This document shows, one piece after another, positions 1 to 7,446 of a DNA stretch of 9,283 nt; position 1 is the stretch's first letter; each line of letters starts with the position of its first letter. The stretch comes from Gammaproteobacteria bacterium. GTDB lineage: Bacteria; Pseudomonadota; Gammaproteobacteria; Steroidobacterales; Steroidobacteraceae. The notes beneath the pieces are model-generated. The model was given only the letters and a program-made list of their open reading frames with translations. It made no database searches and was not told where the DNA came from. The stretch is from NCBI GenBank assembly GCA_030040525.1, contig JASHTN010000427.1, forward strand, positions 1-9,283, read 5' to 3'. Position numbers and translations under genes: made by a program.

Positions 1-758
1 TTCTTGATCTCGGCGATCGCCTTGGCCGGGTTCAGATCCTTCGGGCAGACGTCGGTGCAGTTCATGATGGTGTGGCAGCGGTAGAGGCGGAACGGATCCT
101 CGAGCTGGTCCAGCCGCTCGCCCGCCGCCTCATCCCGGCTGTCGATGATCCAGCGGTAGGCGGCCAGCAGCGCCGCAGGACCGAGAAGCCGGTCGCTGTT
201 CCACCAGTAGCTCGGGCAGGCCGTCGAGCAGCAGGCGCAGAGAATGCAGGCGGCCGGACGGTCGATCCTCTCCTGCTCCTCCTTGCTCTGCAGCCGCTCG
301 CGGTCGGGAGGTGCCGGCGTACGGGTCTGCAGCCAGGGTTTCACCGCCGCGTACTGGGCGTAGAACGTGGTGAGATCGGGCACCAGGTCCTTCACCACCG
401 GCATGTGCGGCAGGGGATAAATGCGAATCTCGCCGGACAGGTCCCGCAGGGAGGTGGTGCAGGCGAGGCGGTTCAGACCGTTGATGTTCATGGCGCACGA
501 TCCGCAGATGCCCTCGCGGCACGAGCGGCGGAAGGTGAGCGTGGAATCGACGGTCGACTTCAGCTGGATCAGAGCATCGAGCACCATCGGCCCGCAGCTG
601 CGCGGATCGAGGCGGAAGGTGTCGAGCCGCGGATTACCGCCACCGTCCGGATCGAAACGGTAGATGCGCAGCGTGCGCAACTCGGCGGCACCGGCAGGCT
701 CAGGGTGCGTCACCCCGCGCACGACGCGGGCGTTGGCAGGCAGGCGGAACTCGGTCAT
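1..758 (-). CDS. sdhB: Succinate dehydrogenase iron-sulfur subunit (partial, C-terminus cut by window edge)
   Basis: Fe-S subunit of respiratory complex II. It passes electrons from the SdhA flavin to the quinone site in the membrane anchor, on the cytoplasmic face of the inner membrane. The 252 visible residues hold all cluster ligands. The [2Fe-2S] centre has Cys80, Cys85, Cys88 and Cys100 (CREGICGSC, then LAC). The [4Fe-4S] centre has Cys171, Cys174, Cys177 and Cys238. The [3Fe-4S] centre has Cys181, Cys228 and Cys234. Trp186 and His229 match the quinone-site Trp164 and His207 of E. coli SdhB (constant offset of 22). Cys88 replaces the Asp seen at this ligand position in E. coli. E. coli SdhB is 238 aa, so about ten residues are probably missing beyond base 1. 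The ATG at 758 has AAGGA just upstream and lies 23 bp after the sdhA stop, so it is the last visible gene of sdhCDAB. Confidence 0.97.
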   Translation of the reverse strand, partial: MTEFRLPANARVVRGVTHPEPAGAAELRTLRIYRFDPDGGGNPRLDTFRLDPRSCGPMVLDALIQLKSTVDSTLTFRRSCREGICGSCAMNINGLNRLACTTSLRDLSGEIRIYPLPHMPVVKDLVPDLTTFYAQYAAVKPWLQTRTPAPPDRERLQSKEEQERIDRPAACILCACCSTACPSYWWNSDRLLGPAALLAAYRWIIDSRDEAAGERLDQLEDPFRLYRCHTIMNCTDVCPKDLNPAKAIAEIK

Positions 759-763
759 GACAG

Positions 764-768
764 TCCTT
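764..768 (-). promoter_or_regulatory. Ribosome binding site of sdhB
   Basis: On the minus strand AAGGA sits 5 bases before the sdhB ATG, inside the 23-bp sdhA-sdhB gap. It supports the ATG at 758 as the start. Confidence 0.6.
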
Positions 769-781
769 TGAGTCGGCTCCC

Positions 782-2566
782 TCAGTAGGTCCGTGCCTTC
801 GGGGGAATCGACTCGACGTCGCCCGTCAGGGTGTTGAGGTGCACCGGCCGGTAGTCGAAGCGAGTACGCCGCGGTCCGTCCACCCACACCAGGGTGTGCT
901 TCAGCCAGTTCTCGTCGTCGCGCCGCGGAAAGTCCTCGCGGGCGTGCGCGCCGCGGCTCTCGGTACGGTTGGCCGCCGAGTGGATGGTCGCGGTCGCCTG
1001 CAGCAGCAGGTTCTCGAGCTCGAGCGTCTCGATGAGATCACTGTTCCATATGAGCGAGCGGTCGCTGACGCGCACGTCGGCGAACGAGGCGAAGGTGGCG
1101 CCGATCCTCTCGATGCCCTGAGCGAGGCTCTCGCCGGTACGAAACACCGCCGCATCGAGCTGCATGGTCTTCTGCATCTCGAGGCGGATCTGCGCGGTGC
1201 CGCGCGCACCGTTGGCGTTGCGCAGCCGCTCGAGCCGCTCGAGCGCCTGGCCCCCGGCGTCGGCGGCGAACGGCCGATGCTCGCCGCCCGGGGTGAGGAG
1301 CTGCACGCAGCGCCGCGCCGCCGCGCGTCCGAACACCACGAGATCGAGCAGCGAGTTGGAGCCCAGGCGGTTCGCACCGTGCACCGACACACAGGCGGCC
1401 TCGCCCACCGCCATGAGTCCGGACACGACGCTGTCGGGATTGCCCTCTTTCGGCCGCACCACCTCGCCGTGGTGGTTGCAGGGGATGCCGCCCATGTTGT
1501 AGTGGACCGTCGGCTGCACCGGAATCGGCTCGCGCGTCACGTCGACGCCGGCGAAGATGCGGGCGGTCTCGGCAATGCCCGGCAGCCGCTCGTGGATGAC
1601 TCCGGCGCCGAGGTGCTCGAGATGCAGCGCGATGTGGTCGTGCTCCGGACCCACACCGCGGCCCTCGCGGATCTCGAGGATCATGGCCCGGCTCACGACG
1701 TCGCGCGAGGCCAGGTCCTTGGCATTGGGCGCGTAGCGCTCCATGAAGCGCTCGCCCCTGGAGTTGGTGAGGTAGCCGCCCTCACCGCGCGCCCCCTCGG
1801 TGATCAGGCAGCCGGCGCCGTAGATCCCGGTCGGATGAAACTGCACGAACTCCATGTCCTGCAGCGGCAGCCCGGCCCGCAGCACCATGGCGTTGCCGTC
1901 GCCGGTGCAGGAGTGCGCCGAGGTGCACGAGAAATAGCACCGGCCGTAGCCGCCGGTCGCGAGGATCGTCATGTGCGCGCGGAAGCGATGCAGCGTCCCG
2001 GCGTTCAGATCGAGCGCCACCACCCCGCGGCAGACGCCCTGCTCCATGATCAGGTCGATGGCGAAGTACTCGACGAAGAAAGTCGCCGCGTGACGGATCG
2101 ATTGCTGGTAGAGCGTGTGCAGCAGTGCGTGCCCGGTGCGGTCGGCCGCCGCGCAGGTGCGTTGCGCGATGCCCTTGCCGTAGTGCGTCGTCATGCCCCC
2201 GAACGGGCGCTGGTAGATGTGACCGCTCTCCGTGCGCGAGAACGGCACGCCGTAGTGCTCGAGCTCGATCACGGCGGCGGGAGCCTCCTTGCACATGAGC
2301 TCGATCGCATCCTGGTCGCCGAGCCAGTCCGAGCCTTTGACGGTGTCGTACATGTGCCAGCGCCAGTCGTCCTCGCCCATGTTGCCGAGGGCGGCAGAGA
2401 TCCCGCCCTGCGCGGCCACCGTATGGCTGCGCGTGGGGAAGAGCTTGGTGATGCAGGCGGTCGACAGGCCGCTCTCGGCCAGCCCGAGCGTGGCGCGCAG
2501 CCCGGCACCGCCCGCGCCGACGACGATGACGTCGTAGCTGTGGTCGGTGAGCTCGTGGTCGCTCAC
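782..2566 (-). CDS. sdhA: Succinate dehydrogenase flavoprotein subunit
   Basis: Catalytic subunit of complex II: oxidises succinate to fumarate using covalently bound FAD. 594 aa, near the 588 of E. coli SdhA. The N-terminal Rossmann motif is VVGAGGAG (residues 15-22). His48 in SHTVAAQGG is the expected FAD-linked histidine. Substrate-site residues are His244 (VQFHPTG), Thr256/Glu257 (ITEGARGEGG), Arg288 (the proton-shuttle Arg286 of E. coli), His355 (PTVHYNMGG) and Arg400 (HGANRLGSNSLLDL). The C-terminus ends in IPPKARTY, as usual for the family. The frame stays open upstream of the true start, but that stretch is antisense to sdhD coding meaning and has no SdhA-like sequence. GTG at 2566 gives the normal N-terminus (MSDHELTDHSYDV) and overlaps the sdhD stop as GTGA. 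No good Shine-Dalgarno precedes it, so translation is probably coupled to sdhD. Flavinylation normally needs SdhE, which is not in view. Confidence 0.98.
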   Translation of the reverse strand: MSDHELTDHSYDVIVVGAGGAGLRATLGLAESGLSTACITKLFPTRSHTVAAQGGISAALGNMGEDDWRWHMYDTVKGSDWLGDQDAIELMCKEAPAAVIELEHYGVPFSRTESGHIYQRPFGGMTTHYGKGIAQRTCAAADRTGHALLHTLYQQSIRHAATFFVEYFAIDLIMEQGVCRGVVALDLNAGTLHRFRAHMTILATGGYGRCYFSCTSAHSCTGDGNAMVLRAGLPLQDMEFVQFHPTGIYGAGCLITEGARGEGGYLTNSRGERFMERYAPNAKDLASRDVVSRAMILEIREGRGVGPEHDHIALHLEHLGAGVIHERLPGIAETARIFAGVDVTREPIPVQPTVHYNMGGIPCNHHGEVVRPKEGNPDSVVSGLMAVGEAACVSVHGANRLGSNSLLDLVVFGRAAARRCVQLLTPGGEHRPFAADAGGQALERLERLRNANGARGTAQIRLEMQKTMQLDAAVFRTGESLAQGIERIGATFASFADVRVSDRSLIWNSDLIETLELENLLLQATATIHSAANRTESRGAHAREDFPRRDDENWLKHTLVWVDGPRRTRFDYRPVHLNTLTGDVESIPPKARTY

Positions 2567-2949
2567 GCGGCGGCCCCGAACACGATCCGCAGCACCGCGA
2601 GCACCCCGGCCGCTGCCAGCAGCACGTTGGCGAACAACGCGAGCACCAGCAGCAGCGCGCGGCTCCCGGCACCATGCACGTAGTCCTCGATCACCACCCG
2701 CAGCCCGAGCTGCGAGTGCCAGGCGCCGGTCAGCAACAGCAGGACCAGCAGCAGCGCCGTGAGACTGCCATGCATCCAGCCCGCGACCGTCGCGTAATCG
2801 AGCGAGGGGAGAGCCAGGAGCGACACCACGAACCAGATCGTGAGCGGCACCAGCGCGAGCGAGGTGAGCCGCTGCATCCACCAGTGATGCACACCCTGCC
2901 CGGCGGCTCCGGTTCCGAGCACCGTGCCGAGGGGACTGCGCAGGCTCAC
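2563..2949 (-). CDS. sdhD: Succinate dehydrogenase membrane anchor subunit SdhD
   Basis: Small hydrophobic anchor of complex II that binds heme b and quinone together with SdhC. 128 aa with three predicted membrane segments at about residues 30-48, 56-76 and 96-121. His78, in the pattern WHSQLGLRVVIEDYVHG, fits the heme-ligand helix; Asp89-Tyr90 match the DY pair in which the E. coli Tyr83 contacts quinone. The sequence is weakly conserved overall, as usual for this subunit, but position between sdhC and sdhA and the His/DY motif make the call firm. The GTG at 2949 is chosen because it overlaps the sdhC stop as GTGA and has GGGAGG nine bases upstream. The frame remains open further upstream, but only as a shadow of sdhC. 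Confidence 0.93.
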   Translation of the reverse strand: MSLRSPLGTVLGTGAAGQGVHHWWMQRLTSLALVPLTIWFVVSLLALPSLDYATVAGWMHGSLTALLLVLLLLTGAWHSQLGLRVVIEDYVHGAGSRALLLVLALFANVLLAAAGVLAVLRIVFGAAA

Positions 2950-3341
2950 GGCGCGTGCCCTCCCGCGAGCCAGGCAAAGTAGCCGATGACGAGCATCAGC
3001 AGAATGCTGGCGGCGACCACCAGCCAGGCGCTGCGCTGCGACTGGCGGCGCTCGAGCCCCCTGCCGGTATCCCAGATGAGATGGCGGATGCCGGCCACGA
3101 GGTGATAGCAGAAGGCGATGATGACGGCGGCGTAGACCAGCTTCATCACCGGGAGCGCAAGCACCCGCATCGCGGCCGCGAAATGGCTCGGGCCCCCGGC
3201 GAGCGAGACCAGCCAGTAGACGAGCACCACGAGCCCCATCGAGAGCGCGACTCCCGTGAAGCGGTTGAAGATGGATGTCGCCAGCGTGTAGCGGAACATC
3301 CTGTACACCTCGAGGTGCGGCGATAAGGGGCGCGCGGGCAT
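2946..3341 (-). CDS. sdhC: Succinate dehydrogenase cytochrome b556 subunit SdhC
   Basis: Membrane anchor of complex II, forming the heme b and ubiquinone site with SdhD. 131 aa, close to the 129 of E. coli. The N-terminus is MPARPLSPHLEVYR, the RPLSPH form also found in mitochondrial SDHC. Ser23 and Arg27 (TSIFNRFTG) match quinone-site Ser27/Arg31 of E. coli. His80 in YHLVAGIRHLIWD matches heme ligand His84. Three membrane helices are visible at about 29-48, 63-85 and 105-125. The ATG at 3341 lacks a clear Shine-Dalgarno and lies three bases after the stop of a 31-codon upstream frame, so re-initiation is possible. It is the first recognised gene of the sdhCDAB operon. Confidence 0.96.
   Translation of the reverse strand: MPARPLSPHLEVYRMFRYTLATSIFNRFTGVALSMGLVVLVYWLVSLAGGPSHFAAAMRVLALPVMKLVYAAVIIAFCYHLVAGIRHLIWDTGRGLERRQSQRSAWLVVAASILLMLVIGYFAWLAGGHAP
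2959..2964 (-). promoter_or_regulatory. Ribosome binding site of sdhD, inside sdhC
   Basis: GGGAGG on the minus strand, nine bases before the GTG at 2949 and inside the last codons of sdhC. It decides the sdhD start and suggests partly independent initiation in addition to coupling. Confidence 0.55.
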
Positions 3342-3504
3342 AGACTAAAAATCGATGCAGCGGCCGTCTTCGCGGGATCCGGCAGGCGTGCTCGGCGCGG
3401 TCGGCTCCGCGCTCTTGCGTTCGGACGTCGGCATACCCATCAAGTCTGCCAGAATTCAGCATCTGCGGCCACGAAAAAGTTAAGCAAAACAACGATCAAC
3501 CTGC
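3342..3504. promoter_or_regulatory. Divergent sdhC / ygfZ intergenic region
   Basis: 163 bp separate the sdhC and ygfZ starts, so promoters for both should lie here. The part near ygfZ (about 3470-3500) is clearly richer in A+T than the surroundings and contains a short A-rich run and GTTAAGC. I found no convincing sigma70 -35/-10 pair in either direction and no clear operator palindrome. The sdhC-proximal part is occupied by the 31-codon frame. Confidence 0.35.
3345..3440 (-). CDS. Possible short SdhAF4/DUF1674-like protein upstream of sdhC
   Basis: A 31-codon frame beginning MGMPTSERK and ending REDGRCIDF, whose TAG lies three bases before the sdhC ATG. DUF1674/SdhAF4 proteins are SDH flavoprotein assembly factors that, as I recall the family, end in a motif like PTRYGDWE followed by KGRxxDF. 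Here the terminal GRCIDF is present exactly at the stop, but the conserved RYGDWE core is absent. The Pro/Ser/Thr/Glu-rich, disordered-looking N-terminus and the position next to sdhC fit that family. About three quarters of the codons end in G or C, compatible with coding. No good ribosome binding site precedes either ATG (codons 1 and 3). It could be a degenerate or shortened assembly factor, a leader peptide coupling translation to sdhC, or chance. The match is by memory and rests on six residues plus context. Confidence 0.4.
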   Translation of the reverse strand: MGMPTSERKSAEPTAPSTPAGSREDGRCIDF

Positions 3505-4410
3505 ATGCACGACGCCGTCTCACAGGTAGCGCTCGATTCCCTCGGCGTGCTGCGCGCGCGCGGCGTGGATGCCGGCACATTCCTGCAGGGCCAGCTCTCC
3601 AACGACCTCGCTCTGCTCGGCGCCGAGCGCTCGCTCCTGGCGGGCTATCACAATGCGCAGGGGCGCACCATCGCGCTGCTGCGCCTGATCGAGCACGCAC
3701 CCGGGGACGTCCTCGCCATCCTGCCGCGCGAGCTCGTCGGCGCCGTGGCGGAGCGGCTTTCGAAGTTCATCCTGCGGGCGAAGGTGAGGCTGGCGGATGA
3801 TTCAGCAGGCTGGTCGCTTGCAGGCCTCATCGCGAGCGAGCCGGCAACGGCACCGCAGACCGCGCTGCCCGCAGCGCCGAACGCCGTGAGTCGCGCGGAT
3901 GGCTCGATCATCGTGCGCTTGGCCGCGGAGCCCGCGCGCTGGCTCACCGCACACCCCGCAGCGGCGGCGCCCGCGGCCCCCGCTGCAGCGACCGCCGCAG
4001 CGGCCGCGGCATGGGAGCGGCTGGCCATCGCAAGCGGCGAGCCCGAGGTGTACGCGAGGACCTCGGAGGAGTTCGTCGCGCAGATGCTCAACCTCGACGT
4101 GCTCGGCGCCATCGCCTTCGATAAGGGCTGCTACACGGGGCAGGAGGTGATCGCGCGCGCTCACTACCGCGGCCGCGTCAAGCGACGTCTGCAGCGCTTC
4201 CTCACCCGCACAGCGCAGGCGCTCGCGCCCGGCGATGCCGGTCAACTCGCCGACGGGCGCGGCTTGAGAGTCGTTCGCGCCGTGCAGCTCGCCGACGGCC
4301 GATGCGAGTTCCTGGCAGTCGCGCCGCTTGCGCCGGGCGAGGCGCTGGCCGCCGCCGTCCCACCGATCGACGCCGAGCCGCTCGCCCTGCCCTACACCCT
4401 GCCGGATTGA
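3505..4410 (+). CDS. ygfZ: Folate-binding Fe-S cluster assembly/repair protein YgfZ
   Basis: 301 aa, member of the GcvT-like aminomethyltransferase fold family. YgfZ (IBA57 type) uses a folate to support synthesis or repair of certain Fe-S proteins and affects tRNA modification through MiaB. The signature KGCYTGQE (residues 207-214, with Cys209 equivalent to the essential Cys228 of E. coli) is present, followed by ARAHYRGRVKRRL. The N-terminal domain has the typical LRARGVDAGTFLQGQLSND (17-35) and HNAQGR (49-54). The 301 aa compare with about 326 in E. coli. An Ala/Pro-rich stretch (about 148-170) lies between the N-terminal domain and the signature region. The ATG at 3505 gives the expected N-terminus, though no clear Shine-Dalgarno precedes it. 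It is divergent from sdhCDAB, whose SdhB holds three Fe-S clusters, which fits a shared theme. Confidence 0.93.
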   Translation: MHDAVSQVALDSLGVLRARGVDAGTFLQGQLSNDLALLGAERSLLAGYHNAQGRTIALLRLIEHAPGDVLAILPRELVGAVAERLSKFILRAKVRLADDSAGWSLAGLIASEPATAPQTALPAAPNAVSRADGSIIVRLAAEPARWLTAHPAAAAPAAPAAATAAAAAAWERLAIASGEPEVYARTSEEFVAQMLNLDVLGAIAFDKGCYTGQEVIARAHYRGRVKRRLQRFLTRTAQALAPGDAGQLADGRGLRVVRAVQLADGRCEFLAVAPLAPGEALAAAVPPIDAEPLALPYTLPD

Positions 4411-4414
4411 GGAG
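4409..4414 (+). promoter_or_regulatory. Ribosome binding site of the broken GFA gene
   Basis: GAGGAG starts within the ygfZ stop codon and lies seven bases before the ATG at 4422. It shows the GFA-like gene was, and may still be, translated as the second gene of a ygfZ operon. Confidence 0.65.
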
Positions 4415-4421
4415 ACCCGAC

Positions 4422-4683
4422 ATGAGCCCGAAAACCGGTGCCTGCCTGTGCGGCGCGGTGCGCTATCGCATCACCGGCCCGCTGCGCGCGGTCGTCGCTT
4501 GCCATTGCACGCAGTGCCGCCGCACGACCGGTCATTTCATGGCGGCGACGGCGGCGCGGCGCCGGGACTTCAAGCTGCTCTCGCAGGCGGAGCTCTGCTG
4601 GTACGTCTCCTCGCCCGAGGCGCGCCGACGGCGTGCCGCAGAGTGCGCACGGGCGCTTCACCGTGGAGATTCCCGCGCGCTGA
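4422..4683 (+). pseudogene. GFA/DUF636 (CENP-V/GFA domain) family gene, internally deleted and frameshifted
   Basis: The first 69 codons encode a good N-terminal half of a GFA-family zinc protein: ACLCGAVRY (Cys8, Cys10) and VACHCTQCRRTTGHF (Cys27, Cys29, Cys32), then WYVSSPEARR, the usual lead into the second zinc CxxC. That CxxC and the core beta strands, roughly 45-60 residues, are missing. Just after the Arg-Arg codons (about 4623-4629) a different frame reads DGVPQSAHGRFTVEIPAR and stops at 4683, which looks like the normal C-terminal tail of such proteins. Intact members are about 120-140 aa. In the starting frame translation would instead run to 4760, into the antisense of lysS, with an Arg-rich nonsense tail. 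A frame-changing internal deletion is the simplest explanation; an assembly error is possible. Family members are often called glutathione-dependent formaldehyde-activating enzymes, but substrates vary. Confidence 0.8.
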
Positions 4684-4698
4684 TCCGACCGATCGCCC

Positions 4699-6225
<1,527 letters not shown>

Positions 6226-6244
6226 GTGCGCTGGCCGCGTGGGT

Positions 6245-7340
6245 TCAGACGCCCGCCTTGAGCGAGGCCTCCATGAACTGGTCGAGCGCCCCATCGAGCA
6301 CCGCCGTGGTGTTGCCCACCTCGAGCCCGGTGCGCAGGTCCTTGATGCGCGACTGGTCGAGCACGTAGGAGCGGATCTGATTGCCCCAGCTGACGTCGGA
6401 CTTGGAGTCCTCGAGCACCCTGGCGGCAGCGTTGCGCTTGTTGACCTCCAGCTCGTAGAGCTTCGCCTTGAGCATCTTCATGGCGGTGGAGCGGTTCTTG
6501 TGCTGGCTGCGCTCGTTCTGGCATGCCACCACGATACCGCTCGGCAGGTGCGTGATGCGCACCGCCGACTCGGTCTTGTTGACATGCTGGCCGCCCGCGC
6601 CGGAGGAGCGATACACGTCGACCTTGAGATCCGCCGGGTTGATCTCGATCCGGATGTCGTCATCGACCTCGGGCGAGACGAACACGGAGGCGAACGAGGT
6701 GTGGCGGCGGTTGCCTGAATCGAACGGCGATTTGCGCACCAGACGGTGCACGCCGGTCTCGGTGCGCAGCCAGCCATAGGCGTACTCGCCCTGCACCTCG
6801 ACGCTCGCGCTCTTGATGCCGGCCACCTCGCCGGGATTCGCATCGATCACCTCGCAGCGAAAGCCGCGCGCCGCCCCCCAGCGCAAGTACATGCGCAGCA
6901 GCATCTGCGCCCAGTCCTGAGCCTCGGTCCCGCCGGCCCCCGCCTGAATGTCGAGGAAGGCGCTGTGCGAGTCCATCTCGCCCGAGAACATGCGCCGCAG
7001 CTCGAGGTTCCTGACCGCGGTCTCCAGGTGCTGCGCCTCGGCGCCGATGTCGCGCGCCGCGCCCTCGTCGGCTTCCGCCTCCGCGAGCTCGAGCAGCTCG
7101 GCGGCGTCGCGGATCGCCTTGGTGGTGCGCTCGAGCTCGCCGACGTCCGAGGTCAACCGGGCGCGCTCGCGACCGAGCTCCTGCGCGCGCGCCGGATCGG
7201 ACCATACCGCAGGATCCTCCAGCTCGCGGCCGACTTCCTCGAGGCGCTCCTTCTTGCGACCGTACTCAAAGAAACCCCCGGAGGGAGGCGATGCGCTCTC
7301 CCAGGTCTTTGAGCTGTCTCTTCAGCGGGTTGACTTCCAT
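6245..7340 (-). CDS. prfB: Peptide chain release factor 2, expressed by programmed +1 frameshift
   Basis: RF2 recognises UGA and UAA stop codons and triggers peptide release. Codons 1-24 run from the ATG at 7340 (MEVNPLKRQL) to RGFL, then an in-frame TGA at 7266-7268. Skipping the T at 7268 moves reading to GAG at 7267, continuing EYGRKKERLEE to the stop at 6245. The joined product is 364 aa, against 365 in E. coli. The stop-recognition tripeptide SPF is at 204-206 (RKSPFDSG) and the catalytic GGQ at 249-251 (SSGAGGQHVNKTESAVR). Residue 245 is Ser, at the position where E. coli strains carry Thr or Ala 246. The acidic helical N-terminal domain, RMFSGE and QAGAGGTEAQDWA also fit. The gene lies between recJ and lysS as in E. 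coli. Frameshifting is autoregulatory: low RF2 slows termination at the TGA and increases the shift. No good Shine-Dalgarno precedes the ATG. Confidence 0.96.
7265..7280 (-). promoter_or_regulatory. RF2 programmed +1 frameshift site
   Basis: Minus strand reads CGG GGG TTT CTT TGA G. The E. coli site is AGG GGG TAT CTT TGA C. The Shine-Dalgarno-like G run, its distance to the CTT slippery codon, and the in-frame TGA are all kept. The first base of the SD-like element, the middle base of the spacer codon and the base after TGA differ. G after TGA makes the shifted codon GAG (Glu) instead of GAC (Asp). Confidence 0.93.
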
Positions 7341-7446
7341 TGGCTCAAGCGGCGCTGCCACGGCAGGACCAGCGGATGCTAAGCGGCCTTGCCGCACCCC
7401 GGCAAGCCACGCACGGCCCTGAGGCCGCGGCGTGCGCGCCTTCGTC
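7341..7446 (-). other. recJ-prfB intergenic gap with two inverted repeats
   Basis: 106 bp without a gene. On the minus strand, shortly after the recJ stop, CGCAC and CGGCC can pair with GGCCG and GTGCG around a short loop (about 7409-7438), with an unpaired stretch on one side. Next, CTTGCCG and CGGCAAG (7388-7394 and 7400-7406) form a perfect 7-bp stem with a 5-base loop, extendable by GG/CC across a one-base bulge. Neither is followed by a T run, so these are not standard intrinsic terminators. They could be pause or processing sites or attenuate read-through into prfB; in DNA this GC-rich, chance stems are common. Confidence 0.35.

Noticed and set aside
839..2683. 614-codon open frame on the plus strand, antisense to sdhA
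   Set aside because: Shadow of a strongly supported gene in GC-rich DNA. The translation is His/Arg/Val/Glu-rich with no family features and no ribosome binding site.
2567..2977. In-frame extension of sdhA upstream
   Set aside because: 137 extra residues translated out of frame from sdhD; SdhA family N-termini start just before the FAD motif.
2950..3492. In-frame extension of sdhD upstream to an ATG at 3492
   Set aside because: It would overlap all of sdhC; the extra residues have no anchor-subunit similarity, and the GTG at 2949 has a good ribosome binding site and the expected N-terminus.
4684..4698. Possible bidirectional terminator between the GFA pseudogene and lysS
   Set aside because: Only 15 bases separate the convergent genes, and I see no stem with a T tract in or around them.
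6746..7312. Plus-strand frames antisense to prfB (also 6098-6718)
   Set aside because: Shadows; they also run through the prfB frameshift site without any sign of function.
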